Positions 34,515 through 43,239 of a DNA stretch of 64,000 nt are shown here, one piece after another (positions within the stretch are counted from its first letter, which is position 1; each line of letters opens with the position of its first letter). The notes under the pieces were generated by a model that saw only the letters and a list, made by a program, of their open reading frames with translations, did not search any database and had not been told where the DNA came from. The translations under genes and the position numbers were made by a program. The stretch spans positions 62,001 through 126,000 of the forward strand of contig CAYRIO010000007.1 in assembly GCA_964424355.1 (NCBI GenBank). The letters are read 5' to 3'. This DNA is from CAZEHS01 sp964424355 (GTDB taxonomy: Bacteria; Bacillota; Clostridia; Peptostreptococcales; Acidaminobacteraceae).

Positions 34515-36040
34515 TGCGCCACCTCCGTCAGCATGGCCTCGATGGCTTCCAAATCCAGGTGCAGGCTCATCAAATCGGCCAGCTTGTCATATTCCTGCTC
34601 TTTGAACTTTTGAAAATCGACAGGTGTTCCCGAAGTCTCCCCGAGCCCTTTATGCTGCCGGATCGTGTTGATAAGCGCCTGGGTGAACTGCTGATTGTCG
34701 AAAATCCCATGGATATAGGAACCAAACACCATGCCATCCGCGCTGACGGCACCATCGGTGTCCGTGGTGGCGCTTCCCAGGCGTTCGTGAAGCTGGAGCA
34801 TCGGTTTTGCGGCGTTCCCCAGAACGGTTCGCCCCATGTGAATCTCATAGCCTGAGAGTTTATCCGCCATGGGAGTGATCCCTTTTATGCCGTTATCTGA
34901 AAGCCAGGTCGCCGTGACCTGGGTCGTCATTTTTTCCGGTTCAAATACCGTTTCAACGTCCAGAAGTCCCAGGCCTGAAATTTCTGCCACGGAGCTTTCG
35001 GTGCCGTGGGGATCTCGAATCACCTTCCCCAGCATCTGATAGCCCCCGCAGATTCCCACGATCCGGGCACCACGCCGATGGGCCCTGACAATCTGCTGGG
35101 CCAGGCCGGAATTGCGGAGATACACCATATCCTCGATGGTGTTCTTGGAGCCAGGGATGATGACCACGTCCGGCTCACCCAGGGATTCTCCCCGCATGAC
35201 ATACCGGAGATTCACATCCTCCAGGGTTTCCAGGGCGTTGAAATCTGTGAAGTTTGAAACACGAGGCAGGTATACCACCTCCACCTTCACGGCACTTTCT
35301 TTGTCCTGATGGCGGTGAAACCGCTCCGAAAGGCTGTCTTCGTCTTCGATATCGATCTGGGCATAAGGCAGGACTCCCAGGACAGGTATCCCCATTTTTT
35401 CTTCAATCATGCGGATACCGGGCTCCAGGATGCTTTCATCACCCCGGAACTTGTTGATGATCAAGCCCTTGATGCGTTTCCTGTCTTCCTCCGGCAGTAA
35501 CATCACCGTGCCGTAAAGGGAGGCGAATACGCCGCCCCGGTCGATATCCCCTACCAGGATTACCGGGCAGTCCGCCATGGCGGCCATTCCCATGTTCACC
35601 AGATCGTTCTCCATCAGATTGATTTCAGCGGGGCTGCCCGCCCCTTCGATGACCACCCGGTCATACCGGGAGGCAAGACGGTCATAAGCCGCCTGGACCC
35701 CTGGCTTCAGGGAAGCCTTCATCCGGTGGTATTCATCGGCATCGGCATTGCCATGGACCTTCCCGTTCAGGATGATCTGGGCTTTCCGATCGGAGGTAGG
35801 CTTGAGGAGAATGGGGTTCATATCCACATGGGGAGCCACTCCTGCGGCTTCGGCCTGAACAACCTGGGCCCGGCCCATCTCTCCCCCTTCCGGGGTGATG
35901 AAGGAATTCAGCGCCATGTTCTGGGCCTTGAAGGGGGCCACCCGGTATCCCTGTCGGGCAAATATCCGACAAAGGCCTGCGGTAATCAGGCTTTTGCCTA
36001 CCGAGGATCCTGTTCCCTGTATCATGATGGTTTTCGTCAT
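34511..36040 (-). CDS. cobQ: Cobyric acid synthase CobQ/CbiP
   Basis: ATP-dependent glutamine amidotransferase that amidates four side chains of adenosylcobyrinic acid diamide. The N-terminal P-loop-like motif is QGTGSSVGKSLI (residues 8-19), followed by FKAQNMALNS. The class I amidotransferase domain has the nucleophile Cys in GICGGYQMLG near residue 335 and the His near 430 (YIHGIFDN). Length of 509 residues is normal. It overlaps both neighbours by 4 bp. Confidence 0.97.
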   Translation of the reverse strand: MTKTIMIQGTGSSVGKSLITAGLCRIFARQGYRVAPFKAQNMALNSFITPEGGEMGRAQVVQAEAAGVAPHVDMNPILLKPTSDRKAQIILNGKVHGNADADEYHRMKASLKPGVQAAYDRLASRYDRVVIEGAGSPAEINLMENDLVNMGMAAMADCPVILVGDIDRGGVFASLYGTVMLLPEEDRKRIKGLIINKFRGDESILEPGIRMIEEKMGIPVLGVLPYAQIDIEDEDSLSERFHRHQDKESAVKVEVVYLPRVSNFTDFNALETLEDVNLRYVMRGESLGEPDVVIIPGSKNTIEDMVYLRNSGLAQQIVRAHRRGARIVGICGGYQMLGKVIRDPHGTESSVAEISGLGLLDVETVFEPEKMTTQVTATWLSDNGIKGITPMADKLSGYEIHMGRTVLGNAAKPMLQLHERLGSATTDTDGAVSADGMVFGSYIHGIFDNQQFTQALINTIRQHKGLGETSGTPVDFQKFKEQEYDKLADLMSLHLDLEAIEAMLTEVAQ

Positions 36041-37434
36041 TGGTGTTCCTCCCTATTTGAGACCCTGGGTTGGTAATCATAGCAGGCTTTCACAAAGTTC
36101 AGTGCCGCCTGAGGGTTCGACAGCCAGTGGATATGGGCGTAGGCCGCCAGCACATTGCCGGTGTTCTCCCCACAGGTCCAGACCTCATGGGGCGGGCGTG
36201 CTTTGATGACCCGGTAGGCGAAACGTTCGGCATGACCCTCACCTTCCCGGATGGACCGGTGGAATTCATGACCCCGGAGGGTCGTCCCCGCAGGGCCGAA
36301 AATCGAATCCGCAGCCAGGGCGACAGATATGTAGCCAAATCGCTGGAGCCGTTTGGTCATGGCCGTCGTCCCGGAAAGGATCCCCGCCATGGAATGGCGG
36401 GTTCCGTCAAAATCCCGAATGCCGTCCATCAGGTACATATACCCGCCGCATTCTGCGAACAGGGGGATACCGCGTCCTGCCGCTTCTCGCAGGGCCATCA
36501 GCATGGAAACATTCTGGGAGAGCTTTTCCGCAAAAACCTCCGGGAATCCGCCCCCGATATAAATCCCCCCCAGATTATCCGGGAGGTGCACATCGTGGAT
36601 CGGGCTGAAGGGGACCCATTCGACTCCGAAGCCCCTGAGATAATCCAGGTTATCTTCATAATAGAAATTGAACGCCTCATCCATCGCTAAACCGATCCGC
36701 ACCGGGTAGTGTCCCGCCGGGAGGTCATCAGGGGCTGCCTTTAACGGAGGCGCCTCTGATGCAAGCCTTAGAAGCCCCTGCAGGTCCACGGTTGCCGAAA
36801 GCCCTTGTGCCAGAAGCTCTAATTTATCATCCAGATTTTCTGTTTCCACCGAAGGAATCAGCCCCAGATGACGGCTCTCCAGACTAACTGCCGGAATCTT
36901 CTCGACATAGCCGTAGCAAGGAACTTGAACCAGGGTTTCAATCGCCTCCCGGATCAATTGATACTGCTTCTCACCGGATACCTGATTGATGATGACGCCT
37001 GCCAGATGGACCCGGGGGTCCAACTCCTTAAAACCCTTTACAAGCGCCGCCGCCGAAGTGGAAACGCCCCGACCGTCGATGACCAGCACCACCGGTGCCT
37101 CCAATACCCGGCTCAGGTGTGCGGACGAGCCGTTTTCAAAGCCATGGCCTAGACCATCGTAAAGTCCCATGACCCCTTCCACGATACTCAGATCCGAACC
37201 TTCGGCATTTCGGATTGCCAGACGTTTAAGGACTTCCGGTTCCAGCATCCAGAGATCCAGGTTCCGGGAAGGCCGACCGCAGGCTCTGGTGTGAAAAGCC
37301 GGGTCGATATAATCCGGTCCTGTTTTGAAGGGCTGTACCGTCAGTCCTTGGTTTTTGAATGCCCGCATCAGCCCCAGGGCAATGCTGGTCTTACCTGTAC
37401 CGCTGGCTGGAGCGGCAATTAGAAATCGCTTCAT
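36037..37434 (-). CDS. cbiA: Cobyrinic acid a,c-diamide synthase CbiA
   Basis: Glutamine-dependent amidation of the a and c side chains of cobyrinic acid. N-terminal ATP motif AAPASGTGKTSI (residues 8-19), FKTGPDYIDPAFH, and the amidotransferase nucleophile in LFAECGGYMYL. Length of 465 residues is normal. It is the first gene of cbiA-cobQ-cbiB-cobD and lies just behind a cobalamin riboswitch with terminator. Confidence 0.97.
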   Translation of the reverse strand: MKRFLIAAPASGTGKTSIALGLMRAFKNQGLTVQPFKTGPDYIDPAFHTRACGRPSRNLDLWMLEPEVLKRLAIRNAEGSDLSIVEGVMGLYDGLGHGFENGSSAHLSRVLEAPVVLVIDGRGVSTSAAALVKGFKELDPRVHLAGVIINQVSGEKQYQLIREAIETLVQVPCYGYVEKIPAVSLESRHLGLIPSVETENLDDKLELLAQGLSATVDLQGLLRLASEAPPLKAAPDDLPAGHYPVRIGLAMDEAFNFYYEDNLDYLRGFGVEWVPFSPIHDVHLPDNLGGIYIGGGFPEVFAEKLSQNVSMLMALREAAGRGIPLFAECGGYMYLMDGIRDFDGTRHSMAGILSGTTAMTKRLQRFGYISVALAADSIFGPAGTTLRGHEFHRSIREGEGHAERFAYRVIKARPPHEVWTCGENTGNVLAAYAHIHWLSNPQAALNFVKACYDYQPRVSNREEHQ

Positions 37435-37470
37435 CGAGTCACCCTCATCAGATCCACCGTTTCAAAAACG

Positions 37471-37735
37471 AAAAAAACTCCGAGCTTCGTCGGAGATCAG
37501 CAGTCGTGTCTTTATACGCATGCCTGAACCCACCTCCCAGCGAAGTGTTTCAAATCAATCCACAGGCAGGTCTCCTGGCTTGCATTTCCTCCGGTTCTGA
37601 CGCCTTCCCGGAAAATGCTCCAGTGGCTTGTTGTCAGACCGTCCATGCATACAGTAGCGTGGGCTGCGACGGATTTTCACCGTTCTTCCCTGTTACCCCT
37701 TTCGGGCACCTGCGGACTTTACTTTTTCAGTTGCT
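37471..37735 (-). promoter_or_regulatory. Cobalamin (B12) riboswitch with terminator
   Basis: The minus strand shows the class core: GGTGCC near 37705, AACAGGGAA, GGTGAAAATCCGTCGCAGCCC, CGCTACTGT, GCCACTG, GGGAAGGCG, and the B12-box AAGCCAGGAGACCTGCC near 37565-37582. An intrinsic terminator CTCCGA/TCGGAG followed by seven T lies at 37471-37495, before cbiA. Binding of cobalamin should stop transcription of cbiA-cobQ-cbiB-cobD. Confidence 0.95.
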
Positions 37736-37738
37736 CTC

Positions 37739-37767
37739 ATTATATAGTACAGAGTCCTCAGGCACAA
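37739..37767 (-). promoter_or_regulatory. Promoter of the cbiA operon
   Basis: -10 TATAAT (37739-37744), 17-base spacer, -35 TTGTGC (37762-37767). It lies just upstream of the riboswitch and downstream of cobC. Confidence 0.65.
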
Positions 37768-37792
37768 TGGGAAGTGGTCCAATAAGCCGTGA

Positions 37793-38386
37793 TTATGTAT
37801 TGAATCCCTTCAAGACCGCGTAGCCTTCATCTGTATAGTCAATTCGGATCAGTTTGGCGTTGTCCACGGCAAACCGCCAGTGCGCCTCATGGGTGCCGGC
37901 TATTTCCATGGCCAGGATCGCCTGGATGACGCCCCCGTGAGCCACCAGAGCCCAATTCGTTCCCCGCCACAGGGCCAGATACTCCCGGTACAGGGGTAAA
38001 ACGCGGTGGTAAAGAGCCTCTAGGGATTCTCCCTCCGGGGTTCGTCCATAGAACCAGTTTTCTGTCCATTGGTGGACCAGAGCGGGATATTTCTCATTGA
38101 TATCCGCCCAGGTACGGTTTTCAAATGCGCCGAAGTGCATCTCCCGGAACCCTTTATCCACCGTTACCGACACATGCCAGCTCTCTGAAAGCACGCGGGC
38201 CGTTTCCCCAGCCCGGCTCAAGTCGCTGGTGAGCAGGTGATAGGGCCGCGGTTCCGGCATGAGGACCGCAAGCTGCCGCGCCTGCGCTTCCCCCGCTTCT
38301 GTCAGGGGCACATCCGTCCAACCGCAATAGGTATGCCGTTCGTTGCCTTCGCTTTCTCCATGGCGAATGAGATAGACAGTGGTCAT
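37793..38386 (-). CDS. cobC: Alpha-ribazole phosphatase CobC (histidine phosphatase family)
   Basis: Removes phosphate from alpha-ribazole-5'-phosphate or adenosylcobalamin-5'-phosphate. The RHG motif with the nucleophilic His is IRHGESEGN (residues 6-14), and the second catalytic His is in ALVAHGGVIQ near residue 150. Length is 197. The general phosphoglycerate mutase family is broad, so specificity rests on its place 9 bp after cobS. Confidence 0.88.
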   Translation of the reverse strand: MTTVYLIRHGESEGNERHTYCGWTDVPLTEAGEAQARQLAVLMPEPRPYHLLTSDLSRAGETARVLSESWHVSVTVDKGFREMHFGAFENRTWADINEKYPALVHQWTENWFYGRTPEGESLEALYHRVLPLYREYLALWRGTNWALVAHGGVIQAILAMEIAGTHEAHWRFAVDNAKLIRIDYTDEGYAVLKGFNT

Positions 38387-38395
38387 GAAAGCCTC

Positions 38396-39136
38396 CTACA
38401 AAATCTTTCCCTGGAACCAGAAAAGCAGCACAAACACCAACCCGCTGATCTCACACAGGGCGCCCAGGATATCCCCGGTGATGCCGCCCAGGATTTTCTC
38501 CGCATGACGGACGAACAGAAAACCGATCAGCAGGGTTCCCCAAATCGCAAGATTCTGAACCATGCCCATGAACCCCAGCGGGATGAACAGGATACACACA
38601 GCCATGGTCAGCCCGAGGGGCTTTACTTGCCCGATGAACAGGTTCCCCATTCCCTGCGGCCGGGCAGGATGGCTGAGGAAGCTGGCAGTCGTCATATTGA
38701 GGCGGGCAACGGCGGGCATCACCAGAACGGCCATCGGCAAAACACCGGATGGGATGGAGGCCAGCACGACGGTTTTCAGACCCAGCTGTCCCAGGAGCGC
38801 CAACACCCCATTGGAACCGATACGGCTGTCCTTCATGATTTCAAGGATCCGTTCCCTGTCGCGGTTGGAGTAAAGGCCGTCGAAGCTGTCCGCCAGACCG
38901 TCCAGGTGAAGCCCCCCAGTAATCAGGGTTTCGAGAATCACCAGCAGGATTGCGGTCATCCAGGGCTCCCCCAGGGGATTCAGCAGCAGGGCTGCGCCAG
39001 CCAGAATACCGCCGATAAGCCAACCGACCATGGGAAACCACGGGGGCCCCTTGGCAAAATCCTCTGCTTCACAGGGGATGGTGATCGGTATCGGCAGCCG
39101 GGTCATGAACTGTATCATTAAGAAAAAAGGTTTCAT
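38396..39136 (-). CDS. cobS: Cobalamin synthase CobS (adenosylcobinamide-GDP ribazoletransferase)
   Basis: Membrane enzyme joining adenosylcobinamide-GDP and alpha-ribazole. The N-terminus FLMIQFMTRLPIPI and the motif GGLHLDGLADSFDGLYSNRDRERILEIMKDSRIG-like region (metal-binding Asp residues, about residues 75-110) define the family. Hydrophobic helices fill the rest. ATG 39136 with AGGAG is the start; the frame runs to 39154. A half copy of a palindromic repeat lies between it and cobU. Confidence 0.95.
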   Translation of the reverse strand: MKPFFLMIQFMTRLPIPITIPCEAEDFAKGPPWFPMVGWLIGGILAGAALLLNPLGEPWMTAILLVILETLITGGLHLDGLADSFDGLYSNRDRERILEIMKDSRIGSNGVLALLGQLGLKTVVLASIPSGVLPMAVLVMPAVARLNMTTASFLSHPARPQGMGNLFIGQVKPLGLTMAVCILFIPLGFMGMVQNLAIWGTLLIGFLFVRHAEKILGGITGDILGALCEISGLVFVLLFWFQGKIL

Positions 39137-39183
39137 AGGACTCCTAGATCTCATTTAATTAAGCAATTGTAGATTGATTCCAC

Positions 39184-39219
39184 AGGGAGAGATTGCCGCG
39201 CGTTGCTCGCAAAGACAAG
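39184..39219. repeat. Half copy of the GGGAGAGATTGCCGC palindromic repeat
   Basis: About 36 bp matching the right arm of the inverted repeat at 54808-54922, with a few substitutions (GGGAGAGATTGCCGCGC...GCAAAGACAAGC). The left arm is absent. It sits in the cobU-cobS spacer. Confidence 0.7.
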
Positions 39220-39230
39220 CAAAAATACAC

Positions 39231-39794
39231 TTACCCCTTCAGTTTCAGGGGCAGACCGCTGCAGACCAACCAGGCTTCATCCGCTTCGGCAGCCGCCAGT
39301 TGATTCACCCGACCGGCCACATCCCGGAAATAACGGGCCAACCGATTCTCCGGCACAATCCCCATTCCCACTTCATTGGTCACCAGAATGCCGGATTTAT
39401 CGTTTTGCTTCAGCCAAGCGCACACCCCCTGGACCTGGAGCAGGATTGCGGTTTGAAGCTGCTCCTTCTGTTCTTCTGTGACGGCGTCGATATCAAAGCT
39501 CGGATCGTCAAACATCAGGTTGGTGGTCATGACCGTCAGACAGTCCAGCAGGATCCAGTCAAACGTGTCCTTCAGCGCTTCAAGGCGCTGATCCAGTCCC
39601 TTATAGGCCTCCAGGGTTCTCCACGCCTCCGGCCGCCTGGTTTGGTGAATTCGGATCCGTGCCCGCATTTCATCATCAAAGGGAACGGCCGTGGCTATGT
39701 ACAGCACCCGATCGGCTTTCAGCGCCAGTTCTTCCGCGTAGCGGCTCTTACCGCTCCGGGCGCCTCCGGTGACAAGGGTGATTCTACTCTTCAT
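39231..39794 (-). CDS. cobU: Adenosylcobinamide kinase / guanylyltransferase CobU
   Basis: Bifunctional enzyme that phosphorylates adenosylcobinamide and adds GMP. P-loop GGARSGKSRYAE (residues 10-21), FDDEMRARIRIHQTRRP with the guanylated His near residue 50, and the VTNEVGMGIVPE motif near 140. Length is 187 residues. ATG overlaps the DUF2225 gene stop by 4 bp, so it belongs to the operon with that gene and the FtsA-like gene. Confidence 0.96.
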   Translation of the reverse strand: MKSRITLVTGGARSGKSRYAEELALKADRVLYIATAVPFDDEMRARIRIHQTRRPEAWRTLEAYKGLDQRLEALKDTFDWILLDCLTVMTTNLMFDDPSFDIDAVTEEQKEQLQTAILLQVQGVCAWLKQNDKSGILVTNEVGMGIVPENRLARYFRDVAGRVNQLAAAEADEAWLVCSGLPLKLKG

Positions 39795-40489
39795 TGGACT
39801 TCTTCCTTCGCGCTTCTATATTCTTCACGGTTTTGACTCATCTGCTCCCGTGCCTTCAGCTCGATATGCCGTATTTTTTTCACCTCTGGCTCTGCCAGAA
39901 CCATGGAGAACCACCGGCTGGCTTCCGTGTGCCGGCCGATGCGCCGGTTCAGCTCCCCCAAAAGGTACATGATATTGAGTTCGTTGGATTTGTTTTCATC
40001 CAACCGTTCAGTGGTATAGCCTTCTTCCAGATTTCGGACCGCCGACTCCAGGTACACCATTTCTTTTTCATCGTTTTGAGATCTATACAGCCAAGCCATG
40101 CGGAGACAGAGTTTCCCAAGTGTCGTTTTTTTTGCTGCGATGACCTGATAGCAGGCCATTGCCAGCATATGCGTCTCAATCGCTTCCGAAAGGGTGCGTT
40201 CGTCGCCGTAATCCCTCTGTTTCCATCGGGGTTTGATGGTTTTCTTGAGAAGGGCTTTCTGGGCAATGGTCAGGTCATGATACCCCGCTTCAAAAGCGGA
40301 ATAACCACAGTTCGGACACACTGCGATTTCATACCACGTGGGGTTTTCCCCCACATAGACCGTATAGAAGTCCGCTTCCCGGGACAGGGTGCGAATGGCG
40401 CTGGTTCTAACTTTTTTCGATGTGAACGTGCCTTCACAAACAGGGCAGGTGAACGCTTTTGAATAAAGAGTTTCTTTGATTGCAGTCAT
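39791..40489 (-). CDS. DUF2225 zinc-ribbon/TPR-like protein
   Basis: Protein of unknown function. The N-terminal zinc ribbon has CPVC (Cys15, Cys18) and CPNCG near residue 57. The rest is helical with a tetratricopeptide-like pattern (LCLRMAWLYRSQNDEKEM, MYLLGELNRRIGRHTEASRWF), usual for DUF2225. No membrane segment is seen. It lies 10 bp after the FtsA-like gene and overlaps cobU by 4 bp, so it is co-transcribed with the cobUSC genes. No functional link to cobalamin is known to me. Confidence 0.85.
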   Translation of the reverse strand: MTAIKETLYSKAFTCPVCEGTFTSKKVRTSAIRTLSREADFYTVYVGENPTWYEIAVCPNCGYSAFEAGYHDLTIAQKALLKKTIKPRWKQRDYGDERTLSEAIETHMLAMACYQVIAAKKTTLGKLCLRMAWLYRSQNDEKEMVYLESAVRNLEEGYTTERLDENKSNELNIMYLLGELNRRIGRHTEASRWFSMVLAEPEVKKIRHIELKAREQMSQNREEYRSAKEEVQ

Positions 40490-40499
40490 GGTGTCTCCA

Positions 40500-42515
40500 T
40501 TAAGTCCAGACGATATCGATAACGTCCCCGGATTTCAGTTTATCCAGGTAGCTGGCGCGTTTTCCATTGAGATTCAGTCCGAGAATGCCTTTGGCAACGG
40601 ACCGATCGAAACTGTAGTGATCGAAAATATCTACAAAAACCAGTTCTTTCTTATGGGTCTTCACCTCTACTGAGGATCCGTTGACAACAAAACGGAAAAT
40701 GTTGAATCCGGTCTGGTTCTCCGGTTCAAGGACCGCTTGGGCCAAGGGCTGCCCTGGGGAAGATTCCCGGTGCAGGGTCACCGTATCCCCAGGGGACAGG
40801 GTACCGGACCGCCGGGCGGGGGTTCCGTTGATGTGAAGGGCTTGGCTGCCCAAATCCAGCTCGTAGTATTCCATGAAATCCGATACAGACCGGACTTCTC
40901 TGGTTTCTACCACGTCTCCGTCCTTTAAAATCGTTTCAGGATCTGCCATGGAGCCGTTGACGCGAGTTTCGCAGATCAGCGGCAGTGCCTCTCCCTGAAA
41001 ATTGACAGCCCGGTGCAGGGGCAACACTTCCCGCACAAGGGGCTGGGCAGGAGCTCCCGGAACCGCCGGTGCGATGTGGATATCATCTTTATTTTTCAAC
41101 CGGGTGTCCAGACTGGATTCACGGCCATTGACCTGAATCCGGGCAGGCTCCCCGTACTCTCCGGACACGATTCGCGTTTGCCCGTTGACGGTGATGGTGA
41201 TGGGTTCGCCGCGGCGGGCAATGAGTTTTCGCGCGTTGTATCCAATGAGGATCAGCGCATCCGAAACAGACAGCTGCCGGGAGTTGAAGAGACGGATGGA
41301 TTTATCATTGACGGTCACTTGTAAGAAATCCTGATGACGGTCCTTGAGCGCGGTGAACCCAATCCCCACAGGGGTTACGTATTCGGGGCCCATCAGGGGA
41401 ACACCCTCGAATTTCAGGTTTTCGAGCACCTCCACCCCTTTGATGACCGCTCTTTCCCCGGGGATTTCCAAGGCATCCGCCAGCAATTTCGTAAATCCAG
41501 GCACCTGACACCCGCCGCCGATGCAGAAGATGGCGCTGGGAGCACGGCCGTTGAACTCTACAATCTTTTCAGCGATATGAGTCGTGATCTGACTGATAAC
41601 CGGGTTAATCCGAAGTAAAATCTCATCGGTGGAAAGCTGATGGGGAATGCCGACGATGTCCGTAAAGCTGTGGGCATCTTCCATGAACAGCTTCGTCTTG
41701 AGATTTTCTGCAGAATCGAAATCCAGCAGGAATTCCCGGGCCAGGGTCTCTGTGATTTCGTCCCCGGCCTCCGCCACCATGGCATAGGATACGATTGCGC
41801 CATCCTTGGTAATGGCTATATCGGAGGTTCCGGCGCCCACATCGATCAGGGCCAGGTTCAGAAGCCTGAACTTTGGCGGGATTGCTACATTGATGGCCGC
41901 AATTGGTTCCAGTGTCAGGCTGACGACCTCCATCCCCACCATATCCACCACGGTATAGAGGCTGTCTACAACACTGTGGGGCAGGAAGGTAGCGATCATA
42001 TCCACCTTCAGACGGCTTCCCCGGTGATCCCGAGGCGTCAGGATCATGGAATCATCCAGGAAATAATTGACCACCGTGTAGCCGACACAGTAATACTGCA
42101 CCGCATTTTCCGAATCCCCATCATCCAGCTGATTTTGAGCCTGCTGGATGGCTTCCATCTCCAGGTTGTCCGTCAACTCCTTGGTGATGGTCGTCATATA
42201 TTCCAAATCTCGCTCCACATTGACCCGCCGGGTTTTCAGCGCGCGGCCGGCAGCTGCGATGGCAACATGTTTCAGATCCAGCCCCGTTCTGCTTTCAAGC
42301 TTCTCCTTCACCTGCCGGACGACCCATGCCACCTTCTCGATATCATGGATTTGTCCATCGAACATGGCCCGGTCCGGGTGTCCCAGAATTTCGTAATCCA
42401 AGATATGATGCGTGCCGTCCACGTTCTGGGCAATCATCCCCACCACGTTCCGGGTGCCGATATCCAAAGAGAATATGAGGTTGTCGATCTGTTTTAGAGA
42501 GGCCTTTTTAGTCAC
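40500..42515 (-). CDS. FtsA-like ATPase with long beta-rich C-terminal extension
   Basis: An actin/Hsp70-fold ATPase of the FtsA/PilM type (residues about 12-395): phosphate 1 motif SLDIGTRNVVG (16-26), phosphate 2 DVGAGTSD (225-232), adenosine motif GGGCQVPG (333-340). A further 275 residues (about 396-671) hold at least five repeats of a short beta pattern, VNGxxxxL...GDxVxI, that look like beta-grasp or SLBB-type modules. There is no amphipathic FtsA membrane helix at the end. Start is GTG four bases from AGGTG. It heads an operon with DUF2225 and cobUSC. I recognise the family as an FtsA-domain protein of Clostridia, but its role is unknown to me. Confidence 0.8.
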   Translation of the reverse strand: MTKKASLKQIDNLIFSLDIGTRNVVGMIAQNVDGTHHILDYEILGHPDRAMFDGQIHDIEKVAWVVRQVKEKLESRTGLDLKHVAIAAAGRALKTRRVNVERDLEYMTTITKELTDNLEMEAIQQAQNQLDDGDSENAVQYYCVGYTVVNYFLDDSMILTPRDHRGSRLKVDMIATFLPHSVVDSLYTVVDMVGMEVVSLTLEPIAAINVAIPPKFRLLNLALIDVGAGTSDIAITKDGAIVSYAMVAEAGDEITETLAREFLLDFDSAENLKTKLFMEDAHSFTDIVGIPHQLSTDEILLRINPVISQITTHIAEKIVEFNGRAPSAIFCIGGGCQVPGFTKLLADALEIPGERAVIKGVEVLENLKFEGVPLMGPEYVTPVGIGFTALKDRHQDFLQVTVNDKSIRLFNSRQLSVSDALILIGYNARKLIARRGEPITITVNGQTRIVSGEYGEPARIQVNGRESSLDTRLKNKDDIHIAPAVPGAPAQPLVREVLPLHRAVNFQGEALPLICETRVNGSMADPETILKDGDVVETREVRSVSDFMEYYELDLGSQALHINGTPARRSGTLSPGDTVTLHRESSPGQPLAQAVLEPENQTGFNIFRFVVNGSSVEVKTHKKELVFVDIFDHYSFDRSVAKGILGLNLNGKRASYLDKLKSGDVIDIVWT

Positions 42516-42587
42516 GGGGCACCTGCTTTCTTATTCACTGACAATGATATACCTATTGTATCATCTTTTCTCTGGTTCTCACTGCAC

Positions 42588-42615
42588 AAAAAAGGACCTG
42601 CGGCATGCAGGTCCT
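42588..42615 (-). terminator. Terminator of the ferritin-like gene
   Basis: 9-bp perfect stem AGGACCTGC/GCAGGTCCT (42593-42601 and 42607-42615) and a T-run on the minus transcript, 15 bp after the stop. Confidence 0.85.
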
Positions 42616-42630
42616 GGGATACAGTGAAAT

Positions 42631-43113
42631 TTACGCAGTAATCTCATCAAGAAGATTTTGAAAATATACCACATGCTCTTCTTCTTCCTTGATGATTCCG
42701 GAAAATATTTCTTTGGCTTCTCCAGAAGTGATCCCTTCATACATTTTCTTATAGACTTCTACAGTGCGGGTCTCAGCAGCCAAGGCGTGGGCCGCAGCGG
42801 ATTTCAAATCGGAAAAGGAAGCCGCCGCCTGATCCTTCGCATTGAATACGGTGTTCTCGATGAGTGCGTTCAGGTAGCCGCTGACCTCCGGATCGAACAG
42901 GTAGTCATCTTGAAATGCCTTTTTATCCTGCAGGTCATCATACATGGTCGAAAATGTATTCTTGTGAAGAAACTCCTGTCCTGCGGCAAATGTGAAAAAA
43001 TCCTTCACCTTGCCCTGGGTATGTTTAGCGGCCTCCAAGTAGAAGCTACCGCCTTCTTCTTCCATTTTGATTGCAATCTTAAGCATTTCCAAGCCACTGA
43101 ATGTTGTCTTCAT
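42631..43113 (-). CDS. Ferritin-like / rubrerythrin-type diiron protein
   Basis: Four-helix-bundle protein of 160 residues. Candidate diiron ligands are in MEEEGGSFYLEAA (residues about 17-29) and KEEEEHVVYFQNLL near the C-terminus, plus a Glu in AAETRTVEVY. There is no C-terminal rubredoxin domain, so it is not a classical rubrerythrin. The likely role is peroxide reduction or iron handling in an anaerobe; this is inferred from the family. ATG 43113 is preferred; the frame begins with a GTG at 43125. It is monocistronic. Confidence 0.75.
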   Translation of the reverse strand: MKTTFSGLEMLKIAIKMEEEGGSFYLEAAKHTQGKVKDFFTFAAGQEFLHKNTFSTMYDDLQDKKAFQDDYLFDPEVSGYLNALIENTVFNAKDQAAASFSDLKSAAAHALAAETRTVEVYKKMYEGITSGEAKEIFSGIIKEEEEHVVYFQNLLDEITA

Positions 43114-43239
43114 ACGATCGCCCACCCTTTCATTCGGTTTCCCTTAGTGTATGGTCCGCACTGCTCTTGTACCCAATATATCATATAAATTGTAATCATT
43201 TCAATGTGCAATATAGCTGCTGGGCAGTTCTCTATGCCG

